Shown here: positions 9,111 through 20,589 of the stretch, in pieces | Numbering within the stretch: position 1 is the stretch's first letter | Layout: each line of letters opens with the position of its first letter | Assembly (NCBI GenBank): GCA_964434165.1 | Contig: CAYSUS010000042.1 | Span: 1-64,000 of the forward strand | Length of the DNA: 64,000 nucleotides | Source of the DNA: CAYSUS01 sp964434165 | GTDB taxonomy: Bacteria; Planctomycetota; Planctomycetia; Pirellulales; Thermoguttaceae | Direction of reading: 5' to 3' | Position numbers and translations under genes: made by a program | The notes under the pieces: model-generated | What the model was told of the DNA's origin: nothing | What the model saw: the letters and a program-made list of their open reading frames with translations, nothing else | Databases searched by the model: none

Positions 9111-10565
9111 ATGACCCAGCATTCGCGACGACGTTTTCTCGAAGACTCCCTGTTGGCCGCCACGGCCATGGCCGCCGGCGCGAGCGCCGCCGCCTGCCCG
9201 GCCGCCGAGCCCGCCAGCCGCAGCCCCAACGAGCGCCTCGGCGTGGCGATCGTCGGCGTGGGCGGACGCGGAGGGAACCACATCGGCGAGTTCCTCAAGC
9301 GCGACGACTGCGAGATCACCCACATCTGCGATGCCGATGAGAAGGTCGGCCAGAGCCGCGCCGCGCAGGTCGCCAAGAAGCAGGGCCGGGCGCCGAAGTA
9401 CGTCAAGGACATGCGCGAGGCCTTCGACGATGCGTCCGTGGATGTCGTCAGCACCGCCACCCCCAACCACTGGCACGCCCTGGTCTCGATCTGGGCCATG
9501 CAGGCCGGCAAGGACGTGTACGTCGAGAAGCCGGTCAGCCATAACGTGAGCGAGGGCCGCCGCATGGTCCAGACTGCTCGCAAGCACAAGCGGATCTGCC
9601 AGACCGGCACCCAGTGCCGTTCGATGGGCGGAACGATCGACGCCATCGAGTACGTCCACTCGGGCAAGATCGGCGAGGTGAAGCTCGCCCGCGGCCTGTG
9701 TTACAAGCGCCGCAAATCGATCGGCCCCAAGGGCAACTACCCCATTCCGCCGGAAGTGGACTACAGCTTGTGGTCCGGCCCGGCCCCGCTCTTGCCGCTT
9801 ACGCGCAAGCGATTCCATTACGACTGGCACTGGCAGCGGCCCTACGGCAACGGCGACATGGGCAACCAGGGCCCGCACCAGATGGACATCGCCCGCTGGG
9901 GCCTCGGCGTGGATCAACTCTGCGACTCGGTGATCTCCTTCGGCGGCCGGCTGGGCTACGAGGACGCCGGCGATACGGCCAACACCGAGACGGCGATCCT
10001 GGAGTTCGGCGACAAGACGCTGGTGTTCGAGGTCCGCGGCCTGGAGACGTCCTCGCTCCGCGGCGCGAAGATCGGCGTGATCTTCTACGGCAGCGAAGGC
10101 TACGTGGTGCTCACCAGCTACACCCGAGGCGCGGCCTTCGACCTCGACGGCAAGAAGGTCAAGGATTTCAACGGCGGCGGCGACCACTTCGCCAACTTCC
10201 TCAAGGCCGTGCGCAGCCGCAACCACGAGGACCTCACGGCCGACATCCTCCAGGGGCACCTCTCGTGCGCCCTAAGCCACCTGGCCAACGTCTCGTACTA
10301 CCTCGGCGAGCAAGCGTCGGTGGACCAGATCGGCAAGGTCCTCTCGGGCCTGAAGACCAACGAGGACGTCGAGGACTCGCTGGGTCGTGTGGTGGAGCAC
10401 CTGAAGGACAACGGCGTGGACCTGAAGAAGACGCCCCTGGCCCTGGGGCCGAAGCTCGTTCTCGATCCCAAGGCCGAGATCTGCCCGGACAACCCCGCCG
10501 CCAACAAGCTCATGACCCGCGACTACCGCAAGCCGTTCGTGGTGCCGGCGTCGGGCGAAGTGTAA
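9111..10565 (+). CDS. Tat-exported Gfo/Idh/MocA oxidoreductase
   Basis: This is an NAD(P)-dependent sugar oxidoreductase predicted to be exported folded. A perfect AGGAGG lies ten bases before the ATG. The N-terminus carries a twin-arginine signal (SRRRFLED followed by an Ala-rich stretch). The Rossmann motif GVAIVGVGGRGGNH is near residue 45 and the family EKP signature (VYVEKPVSHN) near residue 140. The 484-residue length is typical of planctomycete members. Two DUF1080 genes lie just downstream on the opposite strand, a pairing expected in oxidative glycoside cleavage through 3-keto sugars. The substrate is unknown. Confidence 0.9.
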   Translation: MTQHSRRRFLEDSLLAATAMAAGASAAACPAAEPASRSPNERLGVAIVGVGGRGGNHIGEFLKRDDCEITHICDADEKVGQSRAAQVAKKQGRAPKYVKDMREAFDDASVDVVSTATPNHWHALVSIWAMQAGKDVYVEKPVSHNVSEGRRMVQTARKHKRICQTGTQCRSMGGTIDAIEYVHSGKIGEVKLARGLCYKRRKSIGPKGNYPIPPEVDYSLWSGPAPLLPLTRKRFHYDWHWQRPYGNGDMGNQGPHQMDIARWGLGVDQLCDSVISFGGRLGYEDAGDTANTETAILEFGDKTLVFEVRGLETSSLRGAKIGVIFYGSEGYVVLTSYTRGAAFDLDGKKVKDFNGGGDHFANFLKAVRSRNHEDLTADILQGHLSCALSHLANVSYYLGEQASVDQIGKVLSGLKTNEDVEDSLGRVVEHLKDNGVDLKKTPLALGPKLVLDPKAEICPDNPAANKLMTRDYRKPFVVPASGEV

Positions 10566-10794
10566 GCACAGTTCCGGGAACTGGAACCGTTCTCGGCTCG
10601 GAGCGGAGCGGTCCCCCGCACGATCCCCTCGCGATACGATCCGCGCTCGAGGGCCGGCGTTCCTGCATCGGCAGAACGGGTCCTGTCCTCTTCCGCGCGC
10701 ACGGGGCGTGGTCGCGGAAGCGGGACGGGCCGCCTCCGGCAAGGGGGACGCGCGCCAGGGCGCCGGCGGAAGACGCTGCCCGCCCCGGCCTTCC

Positions 10795-11454
10795 CTACTT
10801 GTCCAGCGGCACCAGCCGGACGTTGCGGAACTCGATCGGCGCGCCCTCCGACTGCAGCCCGATGTAGCCCGGCACGACCTCCGCGTCGGTGGCCTTGTTC
10901 TGCACCAGGCCGTTGACCGTGAGCGTGACGTCTCCGCCGTCAACCTCGATGACGTACTCGTTCCACTCGCCCTGCTCCTTCTCGTTGGTGGGGTGCATCT
11001 TGGCGGTGCGTCGGCCCTTGAACCGCTCGGGGTCGGTCTTGAACTGGAAGCCGCCGATGGTGAAGAAGTCGCCCGCGTTATGGTTCATGAGCTGGGCCTC
11101 GATGCTCTTGGGCCACACCTTGTCCTCGCCCACGATCCGCAGCAGCACGCCGCTGTTGCCTGGCTTGGAGTCGTTGGGCCATCGCCACTCGAGCTTGAGG
11201 ATGAAGTTCGTGTACTTCTCCCTGGTCCGCAGGTAGCCGACCGGCTTGCCCTTGCAGTGCAGCACCCCGTCTTGAACGCTCCATACGTCCTCGGCCTTGG
11301 CGCCCTCGCCGCGGAGGTACGCCGTCCAGCCGCTGAGGTCCTTGCCGTTGAACAGGGCGATCTCCTCCCCCTTCTTCTCCTCGGGTTGCGCCAGCGCTCC
11401 GGCCAGGAGCAGCGCGGCCAGGGCGCACACCACGGTCAGCTTCGTCGATCTCAT
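10795..11454 (-). CDS. DUF1080 (3-keto-disaccharide hydrolase-like) protein
   Basis: The start follows CCAAGGAGA by four to five bases; an in-frame ATG eight codons upstream is less well placed. The 219-residue product has a signal peptide and the DUF1080 beta-sandwich hallmarks: FNGKDLSGW near residue 35, GNSGV, QLMNH, WNEYVIEV and a C-terminal GAPIEFRNVRL strand. Characterised members hydrolyse 3-keto-glycosides. It is the second gene of a two-gene minus-strand unit, 33 bases after its paralog, and should be periplasmic. Confidence 0.9.
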   Translation of the reverse strand: MRSTKLTVVCALAALLLAGALAQPEEKKGEEIALFNGKDLSGWTAYLRGEGAKAEDVWSVQDGVLHCKGKPVGYLRTREKYTNFILKLEWRWPNDSKPGNSGVLLRIVGEDKVWPKSIEAQLMNHNAGDFFTIGGFQFKTDPERFKGRRTAKMHPTNEKEQGEWNEYVIEVDGGDVTLTVNGLVQNKATDAEVVPGYIGLQSEGAPIEFRNVRLVPLDK

Positions 11455-11487
11455 GATGAATCTCCTTGGGAAACGCACTTCAGTGGG

Positions 11488-12174
11488 TTACTTCTTCGGC
11501 GTGAGCTTGACGTTGCGGAAGTGGATCTCGTTGCCTTCCGCGGTAAGAAGGATGGGACCGGCGACCACGTCGCAGCCGGTGGCCCGGTTCACCTCGCGGC
11601 CGTTGATCGAAAGGACGACCGTTCCGCCCTCGGCGCGGATCTCGTAGTCGTTCCACTCGCCCAGCTCCTTGGCGGCTGCCTCCGTCTTCTTGAGGTTGGT
11701 CAGAAGGCCGAACTGCTTGTGCATCATCTGCTTCTTGCGGTCGGCCGGGCCGTCGAGCGCGAAGCCGTCCAGGCCCCAGAAGTCGCCGGCGTCGGGGTGA
11801 TTGATCTGGGCTTCCAGGCTCTTGGGCCAAATCCTATGCTTGCCGGTCATGCGGAACAGGATGCCGCCCTTGTGCGGCCCGGCCTCCTTGGGCACGCGGT
11901 ACTGGAGCTTGAGTACGAAATCGGTGTAGCTCTTCTTCGTGTACAGGTAGCCCAGCGGCTTGCCCGTGCAAACCAGCACCCCGTCTTCCAGCCTCCAGGT
12001 GTCGGCCAGCGAGGCGTTTTCATCCTGGCTGAACGACTCCCACGCCTCCAGGCCGCCCTTCGCGGCCGGCTGGAGCAGGTCGATCTCCTTCGAGGCCGCT
12101 TCGTCCGCCTGCGCGGGCGGAGCGATCGCCAGAGAGACGAGGACGGTGACAATCCCAATCGGCCGGCATTGCAT
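11488..12174 (-). CDS. DUF1080 (3-keto-disaccharide hydrolase-like) protein, paralog
   Basis: A GAGGAG lies nine to ten bases before the ATG. The 228-residue product has a signal peptide (TVLVSLAIAPPAQA) and the DUF1080 pattern: EAWESF near residue 43, KGGILFRMTG, EAQINHPDAGDFWG, WNDYEIRAE and a terminal IHFRNVKL strand. It is clearly diverged from the downstream copy: the FNGKDLSGW motif of the paralog is replaced by LLQPAAKGGLEAWESF. Two paralogs in one unit may have different glycoside preferences. Confidence 0.9.
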   Translation of the reverse strand: MQCRPIGIVTVLVSLAIAPPAQADEAASKEIDLLQPAAKGGLEAWESFSQDENASLADTWRLEDGVLVCTGKPLGYLYTKKSYTDFVLKLQYRVPKEAGPHKGGILFRMTGKHRIWPKSLEAQINHPDAGDFWGLDGFALDGPADRKKQMMHKQFGLLTNLKKTEAAAKELGEWNDYEIRAEGGTVVLSINGREVNRATGCDVVAGPILLTAEGNEIHFRNVKLTPKK

Positions 12175-12278
12175 GGCAAGCTCTCCTCGTGGTGTGTCGG
12201 GGCAGGGATTCCAGCCCTATCGTAGGCCGCCGGGCCACCCCCTGCAACGGTCTCTCTGGCGTGTACAATGGTCGGGCC

Positions 12279-12989
12279 ATGGACGACCTCGGACTGGACA
12301 TCCTTTACGAAGACGGCCCGTGCCTGGTGGTGAATAAGCCCCCAGGCGTGCTGACCCAGGCCCCACCGGGGATCGATTCCCTGGTGGTCCGCATCAAGCG
12401 GGCGCTCCAAGAGCGGAAAAAGGACCCCTGGAACACCTACCTGGGCGTGCCCCACCGGCTCGACCGCCCCGCCAGCGGGGCCATGGTCTTCTGCACCAAC
12501 ACCCGGGCCGCCCGACGGCTGGCCGAGCAGTTCGAGGCCCGGGCGGTCAAGAAGACGTACTGGGCATGCGTGGAGGGGTCGGTCGCGCCCGAGTCGGGCA
12601 CCTGGGAGGACTACCTCCGCAAGGTTCCGGACGAGGCCCGGGCGGAGGTGGTGCCCGAAGAGCATCCGGAAGGTCGGATCGCCGTGCTCGACTACCGCAC
12701 GCTCGCGGCCGCGCCGTGGGGCACGTGGCTGGAGATCCAACTCCAGACCGGGCGCACCCATCAGATCCGCGTCCAAACGGCCTCGCGCGGGCACCCGGTC
12801 CTCGGCGACGCCCAATACGGCGCCGCAAGCTCCTTCGGACCGCAGCACGAGGACGTGCGCGAGCGGGCCATCGCGCTGCACGCGCGGGCCCTGGCTTTCC
12901 GCCACCCGAAGACCATGGAGGACGTGCTCGTCACCGCGCCTCTCGGCGAGGCCTGGCAGGCCCTGGGGCTTCCGCTCGATGATGCCTGA
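12279..12989 (+). CDS. RluA-family pseudouridine synthase
   Basis: The 236-residue product contains the RluA/RsuA catalytic motif HRLDRPASG near residue 58, where the Asp attacks the uridine. It also has the flanking family blocks LYEDGPCLVVNKPPGVLTQ and QTGRTHQIRVQ. There is no N-terminal S4 domain, so it belongs to the short, single-domain RluA group. The rRNA or tRNA target cannot be read from sequence. The ATG at 12279 starts directly at the conserved N-terminal strand; an in-frame upstream start at 12189 adds nothing conserved. Confidence 0.92.
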   Translation: MDDLGLDILYEDGPCLVVNKPPGVLTQAPPGIDSLVVRIKRALQERKKDPWNTYLGVPHRLDRPASGAMVFCTNTRAARRLAEQFEARAVKKTYWACVEGSVAPESGTWEDYLRKVPDEARAEVVPEEHPEGRIAVLDYRTLAAAPWGTWLEIQLQTGRTHQIRVQTASRGHPVLGDAQYGAASSFGPQHEDVRERAIALHARALAFRHPKTMEDVLVTAPLGEAWQALGLPLDDA

Positions 12990-13205
12990 GGGGTAGCCCC
13001 CCGGCCGTCGAGTTCTTGCTCGGTCTTGCGATTTCCCTCTTTCATGCCTTGCGGCCCGCTTGGGGCAAACGCTGGCTGACAAGCGGCCAGTGGCACCCGG
13101 CGAATGAGGGGTGGTCCGTCCCACAAGGGCCCGATATGATCGAATCTGGCCCAATGAAGATGACGTCTGCAGTCCGTCACCCTGGCGAAGGAGAATCGAC
13201 GCGAC

Positions 13206-15920
<2,715 letters not shown>

Positions 15921-16323
15921 GGTGCGTGAAACGCACCGGATGCGTTCGGGCGGAAGATGCTGCGTCTTACGTGCCCTACCTCTTCGATGTTGGCCGCAAG
16001 ACGCACAAAGGGCCACCAAGACTGAAGACAGATCTTGGTGGCTTCTCGTGCTTTTCGTGGCTATCTTCCGTTCCGCACGCGGCCCAGAAATGGCCCTTGC
16101 ATGTCCCGCGACATGCGAGGTGCGAATAGGGTCCCAGAAGAGCCCTGAGTCATCCGCGTATCCTGTGCCGCCCGGCGCCGGGAGAATGCTCCCGGGGTCG
16201 GGCAGTTCTTGTTGGTTGGGGGCGCGGCGGAGCCTCGCGTGCAGTGCGTTCCAAGGCAGAGCCTTGGGCGAGTTAGTATTGCCTGACCAACATCGATCGA
16301 GGCGCGGCGATCCGTTTGGCGGG
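15921..16323. other. Intergenic region with inverted repeat
   Basis: About 400 bases separate aconitase from the convergent phosphotransferase gene. A 9-bp inverted repeat, GCCACCAAG at 16012-16020 and CTTGGTGGC at 16034-16042, sits in a stretch that looks like a dispersed CACAAAGGGCCACCAAG-type intergenic repeat. It could act as a terminator-like hairpin. I see no open reading frame worth calling. Confidence 0.4.
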
Positions 16324-17328
16324 TCAGCCTGCCAGGCACCCCAGCCGCAGCACAATGTCCGCGACGCGCGCGAGCACGGCCTCGCGTTCCTCGAACCGCC
16401 GGCCCTGGAGGTAGATCCAGTCGAGCCAGTTCAAGCCGGAGAGCAGGACCGTGCTGGCGTCGAACGCACGGACGAGGTCCTTTTCCTCCCCGCTCAACGG
16501 CCGCATGGACTGGTAGGCTTCGATCCCCGCGGTCCACATCGTGCCGTCGTCGCCGGCCAGGCTGCCCAGCAGTCGGGCGACGTCGGCGGCCACGTTCTCC
16601 GGCTGCATGGCCCCGAAGTCGATCAGCCCGGTCACCTCCTCGCCCTCGAAGAACACGTGGTCGTGCCAGATGTCGCGGATGCACGGCTGAATGGGCACCT
16701 TGTGCCGCACGGCCGCGCCCAGCCGCTCGATCACCGCGGGGGCCGCGGTAGTGAACAGCCCGACCACCCGCCGCGCGAGCCGGGCCATCTCGGGCCAGTC
16801 GTCGTGCCCAATGGCCGCGCTCAGGCGCACCAGGTCCCCCCCGACCCACCGGCGGAGCGCGGCGATGCGACGCAGCACGCCCGGCGAGTTGGTCCACGCG
16901 GTCTCAGGCAGCGGAAACGGGGCCGCCGCGAGGTGGAACGCGGCCAGGGCCCGCATCGCCGACCGGAGCTTGGTCAGCGACGGCGCGCGGCGGAAGCTGG
17001 GCTCGCCCGGCATCCACGGCGACAGCTCCCACAGATGCCCGCCGTGACGCACGTAGCCCCGCGCGTCCCGGGCCTGGAGAGGCAGGGGCACTCGGTCGAA
17101 GCCCTCGCGCACGACATACCACAGCACGGCCTGGATGAACTCCAGGACTTCAACCGACGGGTGCTCTCGCGGCCAGCGCCTGAGGCAGAACGTGCCGCGG
17201 TCCGACTCGACTCGCCAGAACGAAGCCCCGCTGAACCCCCCCGCCGAGCCGAGCGATTCCACTGCCTGGGGGTCACAATGCTCTCGGTAGAACTGGAGCA
17301 CCAGGAGGTGGTCGGGCATGTCCCACAT
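16324..17328 (-). CDS. Aminoglycoside phosphotransferase/choline-kinase-fold kinase
   Basis: A 334-residue kinase-fold protein of the APH family. It has a GGFSGASFWRV nucleotide-loop-like segment near residue 30, the catalytic-loop equivalent CIRDIWHDHVFF near residue 212 and the metal-binding IDFGAM. In the catalytic loop the usual HxD is written as WHDH, so activity is likely but the substrate is open: a small-molecule alcohol, or homoserine-like. The start at 17328 follows AAGGA by about ten bases; an ATG seven codons upstream is possible. It is divergent from the metalloprotease gene. Confidence 0.75.
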   Translation of the reverse strand: MWDMPDHLLVLQFYREHCDPQAVESLGSAGGFSGASFWRVESDRGTFCLRRWPREHPSVEVLEFIQAVLWYVVREGFDRVPLPLQARDARGYVRHGGHLWELSPWMPGEPSFRRAPSLTKLRSAMRALAAFHLAAAPFPLPETAWTNSPGVLRRIAALRRWVGGDLVRLSAAIGHDDWPEMARLARRVVGLFTTAAPAVIERLGAAVRHKVPIQPCIRDIWHDHVFFEGEEVTGLIDFGAMQPENVAADVARLLGSLAGDDGTMWTAGIEAYQSMRPLSGEEKDLVRAFDASTVLLSGLNWLDWIYLQGRRFEEREAVLARVADIVLRLGCLAG

Positions 17329-17705
17329 GAGGCCCGGTCCTTGCCGCATCCGCAGACCGCGTGAAAAGAGGAAATCCCGCCGCTCGGCCGGGACTTCCTC
17401 TCACTTCGAGTTTACCCGAAGTGAGGCGTTCGGCACCATTCGTGCCGATCGCTCGTCCCGTCGCCCTGCGCTGGTCACTTCGGCGGCGAGTCCACCGGCA
17501 CTGCGGCCTGCCGCCAAAGGAGTCGCGCTGCTCGACGGTCACCTATTCGGCCGCGCAGGCCTGTCTAAGCCGCAGAAAGCGCGCCCGAGGGGGAACAATG
17601 GGGTATATTTGTCGAGACCTCAGGACGTGCGGCCGCGGGCCGCCCCTCCCTTTGAGTCGGCGGCTGCGCCGACTGCCCACCTCTCCGACCTCCCCAAGGG
17701 TCCGC
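17329..17705. other. Divergent intergenic region with three hairpins
   Basis: About 375 bases lie between divergent genes. Three consecutive hairpins occur: 17369-17380 with 17389-17400 (12 bp, one mismatch), 17402-17408 with 17417-17423 (CACTTCG/CGAAGTG) and 17431-17436 with 17442-17447 (CGGCAC/GTGCCG). The CGAAGTGA...CGTTCGGC core matches the hairpin at 767-790. Both promoters must lie here or downstream of it. Confidence 0.5.
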
Positions 17706-20489
17706 ATGATGCGCCATCTCGTGTTTTTCCGATCGATCGTTTTGTGCGCCCTGGTCGCGGCGCTGCCCCTGTGCGCCATGGCCGAGGCCCCCGCCGACGG
17801 CTCCGGGGAAGAACCGGCCAAGGCCGCCGACCAAGCTGAAGAAGAGAAGCCCTTGCCCGTTTCGGCCTCCGGAGACCGCGAGGCAGGAACCGCCGCCAGC
17901 ACTTCGAGCTCGTCCGGCCCAAGCGTTTCCGGAGGCTCCTCCGGCAAGTCCAAGGTCAAGTACGAGGACCTGGTCAAGGACTCCAAGACCGTCGAAGGGC
18001 TGATCAAGCTCTACCGCAAGGACGAGAAGCTCTACGGCGAGATCACCTCGGCGCTGCGGGACACCGACCTGATCGTCCCGGTGAGTATCGCGCGGGGGAT
18101 CGGCGAGCGGCCGCTGTTGGGCGGGATGACCTGGGGCTTCGGCGACGACGCGATCTGGCAGTTCCGCAAGACCGACGACCGCATCCAGGTTGTGCTCCGC
18201 AACGTGCGTTTCCGCGCGGCCAAGGGCACGCCCCAGGAGAAGGCCGTCCACCTGGCCTACACCGACAGCGTCCTGTTCAGCCTGCCCATCGTGACCACCA
18301 GCCCGTCGGGCGGCGACATTGTCGATCTGGGCGCGGTGTTCATGAGCGACCTGCCGCAGATCTCCCGGGTGCTCAAGGGATTCTCCTTTGCCAAGGACCG
18401 ATCCACGTGGGAGTCGGTCAAGGGGTTCAAGGACAACGTCGAGATCCAGGTCGCCGCGGTTTATTCGTCCAACGGCGCGGTCTCGTTCGACACGGTGCCC
18501 GATTCCCGCGGCGTGACGATTCACGTTCACTACTCGATCAGCAAGCTGCCCGAGACCGGCTACCAGCCCCGCCTGGCCGACGACCGCGTGGGCTACTTTC
18601 TTACGGCGATCAAGGACTACACCGACTCCACGCGCCGCGACCGCTTCGTGCGGTACATCAACCGCTGGGACCTGCGCAAGGCCGAGGCGTCGGCCGACCA
18701 GTCGCCCCCGAAGCGGCCGATCGTGTTCTGGCTGGAGAAGACGATTCCCTACCCGTACCGCAAGCCGATCCGGGAAGGCATTCTCGAATGGAACAAGGCT
18801 TTTGAGGAGGCCGGCCTGCTCAACGCGATCGAGGTCCGCCAGCAGCCGGACGACGCCGAGTGGGATCCCGAGGACATCAACTACAACACCTTCCGCTGGA
18901 TCACCTCCAGCGCGGGCTTCGCCATGGGCCCGTCGCGCGTGAATCCGACGACCGGCGAGATCCTCGACGCCGACATCATCTTCGACGCCGACTTTCTTCA
19001 GTCGTGGGACGAGGACTTCGAGGTCTCCACGCCGGGCGAGGCCGCTTCGGCCGCCCACGGCGCACTCGACCTGGCCGCGTTGGCCGGCCCCGGGTCGGGG
19101 CTGCCCGCCGAGATGCTCCGCCGCCGAAGCTGCCGCTGCTGCACGCTGGCCCACGGCATGGGCAGGCAGATGGCCCTGGGCAGCGCGCTGCTCGCCCCGG
19201 CCGACCGCCCGGTCGACAAGAGCAGGCTCAAGGAGTTCGTCGAGCAGGGCCTGAAGATGATCGCCATGCACGAGGTGGGCCACACGCTGGGCCTGCGCCA
19301 CAACTTCAAGGCCAGCGCTTTTCTCACCTTGGACGAGATCAACGACCCGGCCAAGACGGCCGAGGTGGGCATCGCCGCGTCGGTGATGGACTACATCCCG
19401 GCCAACTTCTCGCCCAGGGGGGCCAAGCAGGGCGATTATTTCAGCACGACCGTGGGGCCCTACGACCGCTGGGCCATCCAGTACGGCTACAAGGACCTGC
19501 CCGGCGACACCGAGGCCGAGCTGCCCGCCCTGGACAAGATCGCCTCGCGATGCGCCGAGCCCGCGCTCCACTACGCCACCGACGAGGACACGCGGCCCGG
19601 CGACCCCGATCCGCTTTCCAACCGCTTCGATCTGGGGAAGGACCCGCTCCAGTTTGCGCGGCGCCGCATGGTGCTGATCGGTCAGCTCCTGCCCGACCTG
19701 GCCGAGCGCCTCGTGCCCGAGGGGGAAGGGTATCAGCAGGCCCGGCGCGCGTTCAACATGCTCCTGGCCGACCAGGGATCGGCGATGTACTTCGCCGCGC
19801 GTTTCGTGGGCGGTCTGTACATGCACCGCGATCACAAGGGCGATCCCGATGCCCGATTGCCGTTCGTGGTCGTCGACGCCAAGCGGCAGCGCGAGGCCCT
19901 GGGGGTGCTGGAGGAGTACGTCCTGGCGGAAAACGCGTACCAGTTCCCGCCCGAGCTCTACAACAAGCTGGCGCCGGCCTTCTGGAACCACTGGGGCGCG
20001 TCGCGCCGCGACCGGTCGGACTATCCGGTCCACGAAGTCATCCTCATGTGGCAGGACAACGTCCTTGCCCAGCTCCTCTCCACGACCACGCTCCAGCGTC
20101 TGGCCGACTCGGAGCTCAAGGTGCCGGCCGATCAGGACGCGATGACCGCGGCCGAACTCCTGGAGCGGCTCACGGCGGCGGTGTTCCACGAGACCGAGGA
20201 CCTCAAGGCCGGCAAGTTCACCAACCGCAAGCCGGCGATCCGCGCCCTGCGGCGGAGCCTCCAGCGGCGCTACCTGGAGCGCCTGGCGGCGCTAGCCCTG
20301 GGCAACGTCGCCGCGCCCGAGGACTGCCACGCGGTGGCGCGCATGGAGCTGGAGCGGCTCGACGCCCGAATCCAGGGAGTCCTCTCCGGCAAGGCCCAGC
20401 TCGACGGCTACACGGCGGCGCACCTCAAGCAGACCTCGGCGCGGATCAAGAAGGTGCTCGACGCCAGCGTGGAGCTGCGCCGGCCGTGA
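17706..20489 (+). CDS. Exported zinc-dependent metalloprotease (DUF5117/DUF4953 type)
   Basis: The 927-residue product starts with a signal peptide (VLCALVAALPLCAMA). An extended zinc motif, HEVGHTLGLRH, lies at about residue 522 and matches HExxHxxGxxH of metzincins. A downstream SVMDYIPAN fits the Met-turn. Upstream, PIVFWLEKTIPYPYRKPIRE and WNKAFEEAGL are typical of the large periplasmic metalloproteases annotated with DUF5117/DUF4953. A Ser-rich linker covers residues 45-85. ATG codons at 17706 and 17709 are both possible. A role in protein turnover in the periplasm is inferred. Confidence 0.9.
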   Translation: MMRHLVFFRSIVLCALVAALPLCAMAEAPADGSGEEPAKAADQAEEEKPLPVSASGDREAGTAASTSSSSGPSVSGGSSGKSKVKYEDLVKDSKTVEGLIKLYRKDEKLYGEITSALRDTDLIVPVSIARGIGERPLLGGMTWGFGDDAIWQFRKTDDRIQVVLRNVRFRAAKGTPQEKAVHLAYTDSVLFSLPIVTTSPSGGDIVDLGAVFMSDLPQISRVLKGFSFAKDRSTWESVKGFKDNVEIQVAAVYSSNGAVSFDTVPDSRGVTIHVHYSISKLPETGYQPRLADDRVGYFLTAIKDYTDSTRRDRFVRYINRWDLRKAEASADQSPPKRPIVFWLEKTIPYPYRKPIREGILEWNKAFEEAGLLNAIEVRQQPDDAEWDPEDINYNTFRWITSSAGFAMGPSRVNPTTGEILDADIIFDADFLQSWDEDFEVSTPGEAASAAHGALDLAALAGPGSGLPAEMLRRRSCRCCTLAHGMGRQMALGSALLAPADRPVDKSRLKEFVEQGLKMIAMHEVGHTLGLRHNFKASAFLTLDEINDPAKTAEVGIAASVMDYIPANFSPRGAKQGDYFSTTVGPYDRWAIQYGYKDLPGDTEAELPALDKIASRCAEPALHYATDEDTRPGDPDPLSNRFDLGKDPLQFARRRMVLIGQLLPDLAERLVPEGEGYQQARRAFNMLLADQGSAMYFAARFVGGLYMHRDHKGDPDARLPFVVVDAKRQREALGVLEEYVLAENAYQFPPELYNKLAPAFWNHWGASRRDRSDYPVHEVILMWQDNVLAQLLSTTTLQRLADSELKVPADQDAMTAAELLERLTAAVFHETEDLKAGKFTNRKPAIRALRRSLQRRYLERLAALALGNVAAPEDCHAVARMELERLDARIQGVLSGKAQLDGYTAAHLKQTSARIKKVLDASVELRRP

Positions 20490-20589
20490 TCTGCCGGCGC
20501 CGCAATTGCGATCCGGGCCCTCTCGACGCGGTGTCGCGGCTCGTCAGGGAAGCACGCCCGCGCCACGCGAGGGTATGCCGCGCGATACG

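Noticed and set aside
17565..20189. Long minus-strand frame opposite the metalloprotease
   Set aside because: Antisense shadow; the plus strand carries the zinc motif and signal peptide.
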